A stretch of 64,000 nucleotides of DNA from Gerris lacustris. Taxonomy: Eukaryota > Arthropoda > Insecta > Hemiptera > Gerridae. The stretch lies in NCBI GenBank assembly GCA_951217055.1, contig OX578281.1, positions 66,280,043-66,344,042 of the forward strand, given 5' to 3'. Made by a program: the position numbers and the translations under genes. The notes beneath the pieces are model-generated. The model worked only from the letters and a program-made list of their open reading frames with translations, did no database searches and was not told the DNA's origin. Shown here piece by piece: positions 54,923-64,000 of this stretch (positions are counted from its first letter, which is position 1; each line of letters starts with the position of its first letter).

Positions 54923-55572
54923 GCTTCCGACCTTGCTGAAGGTAACGGAAGATTTGTGATCGTTCTAAAGAACGAAACATTTTTAGGTCTCCGATTTTAA
55001 AAATTTCAAGACAGAAATCCGCTTCAGACATCAGGGAAAATTTTTGGTTCAGTGACTGTCTGTCGGTCTGTCTGTCGGACTGTCTGCCGCTCTGTCGGTC
55101 TGTCTGTCGGACTGTCGGTCTGTCTGTCGTTCTGTCGGTCTGTCTGTCGTTCTGTCGGTTTGTCGTTCAATTTTTGCGAACCAAAATATCTTAAAAACTA
55201 CTCTTATAATTCAATGAAATTTGGGTGGTAGGTCATAATTAGCCAATTGTTGGTCCCATATAAGTTTTAACCTTCTGCGCCTATTTGTTTCTCTTCCTCA
55301 TGTGCACAAAAATACATTTATTTACACCTATAGCTTCAAAATTACTTATCTGATTTGAATGAAACTTTTATAGTTCATTGAAAGTAAGCCGCAGATAGCC
55401 CCAGATTAATTTAAACCCTCTTCGGTCTTCATATTTTTCTAATTTGATACTTTAAATAATCTAAAAAATCAAAACAATTTTGACTGTTTTTAAAAATTTG
55501 GGGGGTGGGTTTTTATGGAGGAGCATAAAATCAATTAAGTACGTGATAGGATGCGAGGAAGCTATGTGCTAA
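54923..55572 (+). mobile_element. Family B element with expanded (GTCT/GTCG)n tract
   Basis: It starts GCTTCCGACCTTGCTGAAGG (hairpin partly decayed) and ends at GATGCGAGGAAGCTATGTGC; the last 15 bases of the family end are lost. The GTCY tract is the longest in the window (about 55065-55165): CTGTCTGTCGGTCTGTCTGT and on. Confidence 0.75.
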
Positions 55573-56212
55573 ATATTAATTATTATTAATGAACTTTGAT
55601 AATTTAACTTCGGTATAATTGGATATGGGAGTGAGTTTGCTTTATAAATAATTGATTTAACTATTTCAAAAGTGAATGAATGCGTGTATGAATGTAACTT
55701 GGTTTGTAATTTTTATTAACACCAAATATCTGTATTTTTTTCTTAAGTACAGATGAAGGTACTTTATGTCATTACTTTAATTTCATTATTTTCTTCTACT
55801 GATATTAACATTCTGGTATCCAACATATTCGTTCAGCCAATTAAATATATTAATATTCGTTAAACTTATTTTATTTGTTGGTTTTAATTTACTTTTCTCT
55901 TTATGGGTTACTTTAAGTTTTGATACAACGAGTAAAAAAGAGGGCGATACATAAAAAACTAAAAACAAAAACTAATCGATCCAAGGAAAAAAGGGCAGAA
56001 TCCTAATTCTAATTTTCTACCAGATAAAAGTGGTAGGTTGTGAAAAAAATGCGAAACGCTGTAGAAAAATTCGAGACACTCAAAAAAATGTGCATTTTTA
56101 GTTTTTCGCTCATACTTGTAAAAATTTGCTCTTTGAGAAAAAGGTGTACCAGACTAACAACTTTAAATTGCCTAAAGTTAAATTTTTTATTAAAACATTC
56201 TACAGGGTTGTC
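55573..56212. other. Spacer, nothing recognised
   Basis: Frames of 60-74 codons on both strands show no domain. Confidence 0.4.
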
Positions 56213-57237
56213 CAAAAGTCTCCCCCCCCCCCTCTTAACTTTTGAACGGTTTGAGATAAATTAATGAAACTTGGGGGATCTCTACCATGCAAATGGAAGT
56301 TTGTTTTCATGCAATCACCCACTAGGGGCAACCACCCACTTTGCCCCCAGGCCACCCAACTTCAAAATTTCAAATTGGAGTGTATATTTTTGATAGCATA
56401 TTTGGATTCTACAGTGAAAAATAATAAACTTTTACTTGTAACTTTTTTTTCTATTCCCAATATTTTGCCCCCTATAGGTGGGCAAATATAGCAAAATTAC
56501 CCTACCGATAATACGTTGTAAAATCTAAACGGTTAGAGATAAATTAATGAAACTTAGGGGATCCGTACCATGTAAAGGGAAGTTTGTTTTCAGCGCTGTA
56601 AGGGCATCCTCCCATTTTGCCCCAAGACCACCTAACTTCAAAATTTTGTCCTAGAATGTATATTTTTGATAGCAGATTTAGATTCTACGGCAAAAAATAA
56701 AAATATTTTACTTCAAACTTTTTTTTTCTACCTCTAATATTTTGCCCCCTATAGGGGGGCAAAGGTAAAAAAATCGTAGATTTCAGCGCCTAGGGGCAAA
56801 ATGGAGGTTGCCCCTAGTACGCGAGTGGATGATTAAGCACTTCCCTTTACATGGTGCCGATCCCCCAAGTTCCATGACTTTATTTCAAACCGTTTAGATT
56901 TTATAACGATCTAAGTGTTATTGTTTTACTATTTCAGAAGGGTTATTTTGCTATCTTTGCCCCCCTGTAGGGGGCAAAATATTGGAGATAGAAAAAATAG
57001 TTTCATTTAAAAGTTTATTATTTTTCACCGTAGAATCCAAATATGCTATCAAAAATATACGCTCCAGTTTGAAATTTTGAAGTTGGGTGGCCTGGGGGCA
57101 AAGTGGGTGGTTGCCCCTAATGGGTGTTTGCATGAAAACAACTTCCCTTTGCATGGTAAAGTACCCCCAAGTTTCATTATTTATCTCAAACCGTTCAAAA
57201 GTTAAGAGGGGGGGGGGGAGACTTTTGGACCACCCTG
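56213..57237. mobile_element. Family F inverted-repeat element, copy 2
   Basis: It is 1,025 bp with TA on both sides, CAGGGTTGTCCAAAAGTC to GACTTTTGGACCACCCTG. It is co-linear with 24188-25207: C run, AACTTTTGAACGGTTTGAG, CAACCACCCACTTTGCCC, repeated TTTTGCCCCCTATAGG words, and the G run at the right arm. The open frames are arm translations. Confidence 0.8.
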
Positions 57238-58208
57238 TATATTTGTGTCTTGGGTAGCTCTTTGAATTCCCAAGTTTTCTTAAAAGTCTAATTTCCTATT
57301 TACTATACACATGTCAAAAAGAGATCAAATTAAGTAGTATGTACTCTTTATATTGCCGTTGAGAATGGGCCAAGAAGAAAAGGGAAAACCGATCCAAAGC
57401 ATGAAGGAAATTCACCAGATCCGATTGCCAGAATAAAAAAAGAGTAAAATATAAAAAAAAAAAAACCTTTTTCAGTATCTCATCTTTCCGGAATATTGAA
57501 TGAAATACGTCCAAACCTCTAAACCAAGCTTTTACCACCACATTCGACGTCAACTTTTTTTTTAGTCGTTTTCCATTTCCTATCTACACCCTCCTTTTTT
57601 CATGTAAAAATGAAAAAAAATAAAAATAAAAATAAAATGTTATTCTTTCAGGATAAAAGAGTCAAGGAATAAGATTCAAACCTTAGTTATATCTCGATTT
57701 TACTTTCCATTTTTACCATAATAATTGTAAAACCCCCTTCAGTTAACTCTAGTTATTTTTTTGTTTCTATTTTTAAATTTTATTTATCAACTACAGCTGT
57801 ATTATTTTTAAATATTTGTTTCTTGGCAACCATTCGAGGCTATACTGCTTTGTAATGTAGTATGTATAGCCTCAAATGCAATAGGAAATAAGATATAGCC
57901 ATATAACAGCCCATTTTCTCGCCAGGCTGTAAGGTATACATATTAGCTTGCAATACGTCTTGATATACTCGTACATATAAGCTTACAATAATCCTAGTTA
58001 AAGAGCGCATTCATAAGTCCATGTCCGTTTTGTCCAATGCTTGTAACGTCAATCCAAGAAAATAGAGTACATTATATATTGTTTATTTATAGCTAAAGTT
58101 TCTAGAATGATTTATTTCTGGTCTGAAGACCGATTCTCCAGTTGAAGTTTCAATCATAATATGTAAAGCAAACATGGATATTTATTATTTATTTCTGTGT
58201 TTTTATAT
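57238..58208. other. Spacer, nothing recognised
   Basis: One hairpin-like pair, CGAGGCTATACTGC and TATGTATAGCCTC (57835-57873), is seen. No gene could be supported. Confidence 0.4.
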
Positions 58209-59127
58209 AAATAATAATAATAATAATAATATTTATTTCCACCAAAAAGACATGAACAAATATAAAAAATAAATAGATAAATTACATAGTGAGGGCCCTC
58301 AGTAGGTGTTGTTTTTACCTAGAGAGAGGACCCTGTCTCGAATTATTTAATATGAATTATAAATATTGTATCATAATAACATTTAACCATAAAATACATT
58401 TTTTTTAATTTTTCTTTTTTTTCCATAAATCTAGTGTTATACAATATAAATAAAATGCTATGAATATTATGCTTTGAATATTATGCTTTGAATATTATTG
58501 TATATTTATTTCATCCTTTTTTTTATTGCCATAAGCGTGTGCTTATAAAAGAGAGAGAGAGAGAGAGAGAGAGAAAAAAAAGAAAAAGAAAATAATAATA
58601 ATGAAATAAAATATTAATATATATAGTGAAAATACAATTACAAAGGAATGCTAAGAAGAAATCATTTAAATTATTGTTGTTTAATTGAGTCCAAGAGGTA
58701 ACTAGAAATATTAGTTTTAAATGAATTATATGTCTTTATTGATTGAATTGATGACGGAAGTTGATTAAAATAAACAGGACCAAGGTATGAAGCATGTTTT
58801 TGTTTTCTTTCTGTGTTACAATAGGGAGTCAGTACTGTGTTAAGTGTTTGAGCGCGCGTTATGTAACCATGATTAACAGTAAGTCTTGAATCGTTCTGAA
58901 AAAAAATTGAGTAAAACTGTTTTTTTAAATATTAAGTCTAAAGTCAGAACGTTAAAGTCGGAAAAAGTGAGATTAGTGGCGTAACGTTTAGGATTTTTAA
59001 GTGATATTTTGATGATAGTTTTCTGTATTACTCTTACTTGTTCTAAGTATGTCTGTGAGGCACTTTCCCAGGCTAATATACAATAGTTTAGGATGGACTC
59101 TGTAAATGCGTGGTAAAGTAGCATATT
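58209..59127 (-). mobile_element. LINE 3' portion, TAA-tailed, 5' truncated
   Basis: On the minus strand it begins within the reverse-transcriptase C-terminal region and continues through a 3' UTR (with a CT run at 58552-58574) to GAGGGCCCTCACTATG, TGGTGGAAATAAATA and a TTATTATTATTATTATTA tail (58209-58235). It is the likely relative of the 3' end expanded at 11497-12045. Confidence 0.65.
58873..59124 (-). pseudogene. LINE reverse transcriptase, C-terminal fragment
   Basis: An 83-codon frame reads LLYHAFTESILNYCILAWES, then TYLEQVRVIQKTIIKI, SLKNPKRYATNLTF and FNVLTLDLIFKKTVLL. The pattern 'L.YHA...S.L.Y.I..W......L..V...QK..I..I' with a downstream 'L..L.V..L' is the C-terminal region shared by CR1/I-type LINE reverse transcriptases. 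The catalytic domain is missing. The frame stops normally. The exact clade is uncertain. Confidence 0.7.
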
Positions 59128-59239
59128 TTAGTGTTATATTATATTAATAGGTCAAGAAAATGTTATTTTAGTTATACTGTAACTAAGTCAAGTTAAACAT
59201 GTTGACACTGAAAATTATATAATGTCAACGCTTATTTTG

Positions 59240-59800
59240 TTGTGTATATAAAAATGAATGTCTGTCTGTCTGTCTCTTATGCCTGCCTAACCTAAACCGT
59301 TCATCCGATTGCGATGAAATTTTGGGGAATGGTTGGACGCATGCCCGGAAAGGTTTCTGAGTTAGTAAAACTATGTTCCGATTTTTGTACACAGGGGTAC
59401 GGGGTACAAATGTCAAATTAATGAAAACCCTTCATGATGCATATCGTTGAAAAGCTTTTTAAGAGTACAGTAATTAATGTTCAGTACATTTTTGTCATAT
59501 TTTCATTTAAAGGGGAGGGGGGGGGGGAGAGAGAGTCGTAAAATGAAAAATACAGGAAAAATATTGCTATAATCTATATCTATCATCCGATTACGATGAA
59601 ACTTTGAGGAATGGTTGGACGCATGCCCAGGAAGGTTTCTAAGTTATTAAAACTATGTTTAAATTATGGTACACAGGGGTACGGGGTACAACTGTCAAAG
59701 TAATGAAAACCTTTAAAGATGCATATTGTTAAAAATCATTTTTGTCCTAATTTCATTTAAGAGGGGGGTAAAATGGGAAAATACAGGAAAAATATTGTTT
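59240..59800 (+). mobile_element. Degenerate element with duplicated GGTACGGGGTAC block
   Basis: It starts with GTCTGTCTGTCTGTCTC and CCGTTCATCCGATTGCGATG. A block of about 285 bp then repeats (59290-59470 and 59575-59770: ATGGTTGGACGCATGCCC, ACACAGGGGTACGGGGTAC, CATTTAAGAGGGGGG). It is related to the 15895-16110 stretch of element G. No coding frame. Confidence 0.5.
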
Positions 59801-60780
59801 AGGCCACCAGTAATTATCTGTTTATTTTAAATTTGTTCTTTTAATATGGAATTGAGGTAATAGAATTAATTAGCCAGCTGCCTGACTTCTACCGGATCCT
59901 TGATTAAATTTGGCAGCCATGCTCTCTTTCTCCTTAAAGCTTCAATGGTTAACGAATCTAATTAAGCACCTGCACCAGCCCTTCTACCTCCAGTGCAGCT
60001 CAGTACACTGCAGTTGTTTTACTAGGACGGACTTGTCCACAACTCGCTCATAGTAACGTACTCAAACTTCATCTAGGGACGCTCTGTTCCCTAGAAATCT
60101 TGTTTTTCTTCTACCTGTGTAGTGTAGTGCGAAGTAGTGATAGAAGGCCTTCACATCTCACCTCCTTCACCAGTTTGGAGAGCAGCAAAAGGGCAGGAAG
60201 AGCAGTCTCATCTAGGACCAACTCTCTACCACGATCACCGGTTTTTATTACCTCTTTTTCTCTTTATATTTATGTCACCAAAAGGTTATCTTTATTTATT
60301 ACATTTTTTTTCACCTAAAATAGTTGTCTTATTCTTTATTTAGTTTTCACCTTATTTCCCCTTTTATTTTCCTCCCTTAGGAGGTGGTCCTTTGTATCAG
60401 CGCCTGCCATAAGTACAGAATTTGAGGTGCCAACTCCTTGGCCCTCCGTCTGGCTTAACAAATATTTCTATAATTTATCTATATATAAAATATAGTGTTT
60501 CTAAAACTTAAGTTTCACTTCTAATGCGAGAGAATATCACAATTTTATTTGTCACGGAATATATGAATTCGGAGACATTTAATTAGGGTTGGAATTTCCC
60601 CTTTAGACACTTATAAAAAACTTTTCTAGAAACTTCTAATCCTTTTGTCCGACATTATAGAACGGACCCAAAAATTCCTTTTGCTCCTTCTTCTTTCACG
60701 AATATAATGATAAGGGAGCACGGCTATCTTTTCCGGCTCCATTTCTCGACTAGTAGGCAAATATTTAAAACCCTGGTGAA
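59801..60780. other. Region of mixed composition, no supported gene
   Basis: 59980-60240 is less AT-rich (CAGCCCTTCTACCTCCAGTG, GTTTGGAGAGCAGC) with only short overlapping frames and no domain. It could be non-coding transcribed sequence or an old repeat. Confidence 0.35.
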
Positions 60781-60943
60781 GGGCCGTCCCTAGGGGTTTA
60801 GGCGCCCGGGTCAAAAGCAGATGTGGCGCCCCCCTTTATTACCAAATGCACCTAGTTTTTCTTAAGACGGGGGCCTGGCGACGCCCCCCTAGACGTGGCG
60901 CCCGGGTCAGCTTGACCCGGTTGACCCCCCCTAGGGACGGCCC
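60781..60943. mobile_element. Short inverted-repeat element (MITE)
   Basis: The perfect 16-bp ends GGGCCGTCCCTAGGGG and CCCCTAGGGACGGCCC enclose 163 bp with GC content far above the surroundings. Inside, GGCGCCCGGGTCA is repeated at 60802 and 60898. The type of end (GGGCCGTCCCTAG) is common in animal MITEs. The flanking duplication is not clear. Confidence 0.75.
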
Positions 60944-61405
60944 TGCCGGCTGGTGGCGCATGACAGGTGGCGGAATCAAGTGGTGACAACCAGGTGACGC
61001 GGTGTGTCACTACGCTAAGAGGAAGTTTAAAAGTTGGCCATTCTTTCAACATTTCATGATGACCTCCACTAAAGCTTCATATGTTAACAAGCTAATACCT
61101 AGTTTGTGTAAAGTAGATGAATACTAAAACAGTTTAAACGATAGGAAGTTAATAGTGCCTAGGTCTCTCTCTCCCCTGTGCCTTGTTACTACATCGATTT
61201 TTCTTCAATGATGGTACAATCAATTTCGCCTTTGAACAATGAATGAATTATTTAATGAGCAAACTCACCTTTTTCTAGATTTATACTTGTATCCACTCTA
61301 GTTGTTGCCTTATTTTGTTTTCAATAATTTATTTTATATGGAATCAATTATACTCTGGTAGAGTTGGAAATAGTTCATTTTATATCTACCACCATATCTG
61401 AAATA
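60944..61405. other. Spacer, nothing recognised
   Basis: There is no gene or repeat I can support. Confidence 0.4.
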
Positions 61406-62184
61406 CGAGGGCTATTCGGGAAGTAACCTCCAATTGGCCACTATGCGGGAAGTAGTGGGAGTAGCAGCGCCATTGTTGCACTAACGTACACAACAGGACA
61501 GTCTGCATATAGCTGTGGTTAAATGAATGTCGTACGAGCACTAGTTTGGTTTTTATAGCATCTTGAAATGTGCGCTCCAAAAAATCATCCGTCCAAATTG
61601 GAAGTGCGAGTTCTTTGGTGCTCGGTACAACTTTGTGGCACCCATCAAGCATAGAACTTCCAGTAACCTAACCTCTCTGACACTACCTCGTATAACACAG
61701 TCCTTGAAATCTGTGGAAATTCATCAGACAGCTCCGAAATTACGAAATTTTCACGAACTTTTCCATCAATTTTCTGAACGAGTTCATTTGTGTGACTAAT
61801 GATGGCCTACCACTTCTATCTTCATCATGAATGATTTTTCATCCACTTTTAAATAAACAAACCCATTCACGTATACAACTCCTTCACTTATAACACTTGG
61901 TCCATACTCGTCACAAAGTTCTCCATGAATACCTGCTGTCGAATATTGTTTTGCCGTAAAAACAAACCTTGCAACAGCTCGCACTTCTCACTTGGACGGA
62001 AGATTTTTTGGAGCGCACATTTGAAGATGCTATAAAAACCAAACTAGAGCTGTTAGGACATTCATTTGACCACGGCTATATGCAGACTGTCCTGCTGTGT
62101 ACGCAAGTGCAACAATGGCGTCGCTAGTCCCACTACTTCCTGCACAGAGGCGCCAATTGGAGGTTACTTCCCGAATAGTCCTCG
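61406..62184 (-). mobile_element. Mariner-like relic with 5' end duplicated in inverse
   Basis: TA flanks both sides. The ends CGAGGGCTATTCGGGAAG and CTTCCCGAATAGTCCTCG extend inward to about 220-bp arms. Both arms contain the transposase start (ATGTGCGCTCCAAAAAATC), so the left end is an inverted copy of the 5' end rather than a true 3' end. Between them lies the decayed DNA-binding part of a mariner transposase. The catalytic DDD part is absent. Confidence 0.8.
61640..62020 (-). pseudogene. Mariner transposase, N-terminal DNA-binding part, broken
   Basis: From the ATG at 62020 it reads MCAPKNLPSK, a stop, then EVRAVARFVFTAKQYSTAGI and HGELCDEYGPSVISEG. After a frame change come HDEDRSGRPSLVT, and after another VQKIDGKVRENFVISELSDE and FPQISRTVLYEVVSERLGY, ending WKFYA, stop, WVPQ. 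The order (helix-turn-helix, 'RSGRPS' linker, second helix-turn-helix 'ISRTVLYE', 'A.WVP') is that of mariner transposases, which bind the inverted ends. At least one in-frame stop early on, two frame changes and one late stop destroy it. Confidence 0.8.
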
Positions 62185-63050
62185 TATTTTAAATGGAACT
62201 TGAATGGTATGTCATATAAGAAGCCGAAGCCGTCAAGAAAATATTATAAATGGAATTTAGACGGTATGTCATATAAGAAGCCGACATATAGTCCCATATT
62301 AATTTAAACTGCGCGTGTGCACATTTTAATATTGCTTAAAATTGAATTTGGCCTGACTTGAAATCGAATAAGGTCCACACTTTCAACTACGAGATAGATA
62401 GAGTCCCATTATTTTATAATTATGCATTCAATAGTAGGACGCGTGAAAGCTGTCTCTAGTTTGCTGAAAAAATATTTATTATGACAATTTTAAATTCATT
62501 AGACAGAAAAGAAGATAAACTCTATTATATTTTTCCATTAATTTAATGCTCCCTCTCTACAAATATAAAAGAGTGAGAAAATATTAAATTCAAATTTGTA
62601 GTCTAGAAAGCAGCAGTGTGTTTCCCAGCAAAGGGTTTTCCCTTGAATTTTCAAAGTGCCTTTTCCACGACTATTTTTAATCTAAAGAGAAATTCTCCTG
62701 AAGGAATTCACCTCTCTAACTCTGTCTCAAAATAACAATATTCCATTCCCTCTTCTCTTTCAATTATTTTCTATTGTGTTTTAAGAAAAGTTTAGACATA
62801 TTTTCTCTTTTTGAATAAATCTTTTTAAATTCTTGTTAGATTGCTAAATTCTAGCAATTTATAGTTTGAATTTTTAATAACTATATAAATAGTCATTTAT
62901 TGCAAGAATTAAATTTACATTTTCGAAATAAAATTGCCTATTTAAATCTAACAAATAAAAGCAAAAATAAAGACTACTATTATTTGCTCGCAAAGCGGCA
63001 ATTCGCCGTGACACCTTTAAGGTCTTGAGTTAATAAGCGCGATAAATATA
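62185..63050. other. Spacer, nothing recognised
   Basis: A tandem pair GACGGTATGTCATATAAG / AATGGTATGTCATATAAG lies near 62205-62280. No gene is seen. Confidence 0.4.
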
Positions 63051-63667
63051 CAGGGTGGGCCAAAAAAAAAAAACGCACACTTTTTTGAACACTTATAGCT
63101 CGCCATCTGTAATAGATAGAGATATGGGGTTTGCGGGGTCTGAAAACTACATTCTTCTACTTTAAATTTCATATCTATAACTTTAAAAACGATTGGGTGA
63201 AAGTTATGCAATGACGGTTTGAATTAGTGTCTTAAAAAAGTCGTTGTCCGGGTAGTAACCGTTGTTTGGTCTAATAGATTTGATAGAATACATTACATTA
63301 CCATATGGTAGAGGGGGGGGGGGTCTTTGTAGGTAATTGGTAGGAGTCCCTCAGTGTTAATAGGTTACTTAGCCAAATATTACTCCAAATCAAAGAGGTC
63401 TATTAAATGACAGACTACCATAAATTTTATTTTTGGTCTACTAACTAAGTTCGTACTCAGGATCATAAAAATCGCATTGAACACCAAAAATGGCCGAACA
63501 TGGCTGCTCTCCACCGGTTTGTTTTTTTCAAATGCCTATTGCCAAGCTATGTCCCGCAGACGAACTTAGCCGACCACATATTCATAAAAGACACCAAAAC
63601 ATTTATTTATACACAAATTTCTAGCTTGATAATAGTCAGATACTTTTCTGCACGCTATCTCCGGGAC
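63051..63667. mobile_element. Chimeric element: left half family H, right half family D
   Basis: 63051-63356 is the left arm of family H (TA-CAGGGTGGGCCAAAA, TCTGAAAACTACATTC, a G run). At about 63357 it switches without spacer to the right arm of family D (TACTCCAAATCAAAGAGG, ATTGCCAAGCTATGTCCC, GCACGCTATCTCCGGGAC). Neither half has its own partner arm. Confidence 0.6.
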
Positions 63668-64000
63668 ATTTACTTTTAAAACACAATTCGTTTTATTACA
63701 CCTTTTCTGAACAAAGCCATACTGATTTAACGCAGGATACTAACACAAACAAATTAAATAGTAATATTCATAGTAAAATCGATCTTTTTACGGAGTTCGA
63801 TGGGAGACCTGTACGTGGCTTCCGCTTAACACAATTATTTAATAAGTAGATATTTGTATTTTAAAATTAAAAAAATATATAATAATAATAAAATGTGTGT
63901 TAATTTATACGGAAAAGAATAAAAAAAAAGGAAAAGATTAAGATGGTTGTTAGCGATAATCTGTATAAGACAGGCAAGGCTAAGATATGATACTGGGTAG
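63668..64000. other. Spacer at window end, nothing recognised
   Basis: It is AT-rich and no feature could be supported. Confidence 0.4.

Overview
This is a gene-poor, AT-rich stretch of an animal nuclear genome, most likely an arthropod with a large, repeat-bloated genome. The evidence is a single convincing host gene in 64 kb, and dense layers of insect-type transposable elements: Penelope-like, Jockey-like and TAA-tailed LINE fragments, a mariner relic, many TA-flanked inverted-repeat elements, and many (GTCT)n-bearing elements that resemble the mini-me/DINE-1/HINE class known from flies. I cannot name the species.

The only clear host gene is at 38865-39809 (+). It is an uninterrupted open frame for a gamma-glutamyl hydrolase (lysosomal or secreted folate polyglutamate hydrolase) with its catalytic Cys and His in place. 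It has no signal peptide in the open exon, carries an added hydrophobic C-terminal tail, and lies directly behind a 28-bp tandem array.

Repeat layout. 0-9.5 kb: elements with a tRNA-like B box (family A), hairpin-ended elements (family B), an element ending in a GC-rich hairpin, and a 99-bp satellite. 10-20 kb: a Penelope fragment, a LINE tail expanded into a 37-bp array, then three TA-flanked inverted-repeat elements (families H, G, D), one with another element (family E) nested in it. 20-28 kb: nested E, L, F and B copies and a minisatellite trapped between inverted repeats. 28.6-33.1 kb: 4.5 kb made almost entirely of palindromes, led by a 3.2-kb head-to-head Penelope dimer. 35.3-35.8 kb: a young Jockey insertion with target-site duplication. 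41.7-53 kb: fragments of 5S-like, Penelope, A, B/C, N and P elements, several with internal satellites. 53.8-54.3 kb: a 548-bp insert carrying two inverted hammerhead-ribozyme motifs. 56-64 kb: a second F element, a LINE end, a small inverted-repeat element and a mariner relic with a duplicated 5' end, closing with a chimera of two element families.

Family letters used below are local labels. A: B-box element ending in an ACTTTCTC hairpin. B: GCTTCCG hairpin one end, CCACACTAATTGGCAG other end. C: interior with GCGAGCGTTGCGCG. D and G: TA-GTCCAGGAG ends. E, N and P: AGGGTTTTG, AGGGTTTCG and AGGTTTCTG ends. F and H: TA-CAGGGTGG ends. I: ACTTTTCC hairpin. K: GCTAGTAATATA end. L: TACTACGTTTTT ends. 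The most interesting signals are the hammerhead pair, the Penelope palindrome with its conserved intron and ribozyme-like module, and the modular shuffling of ends and interiors among the (GTCT)n elements.
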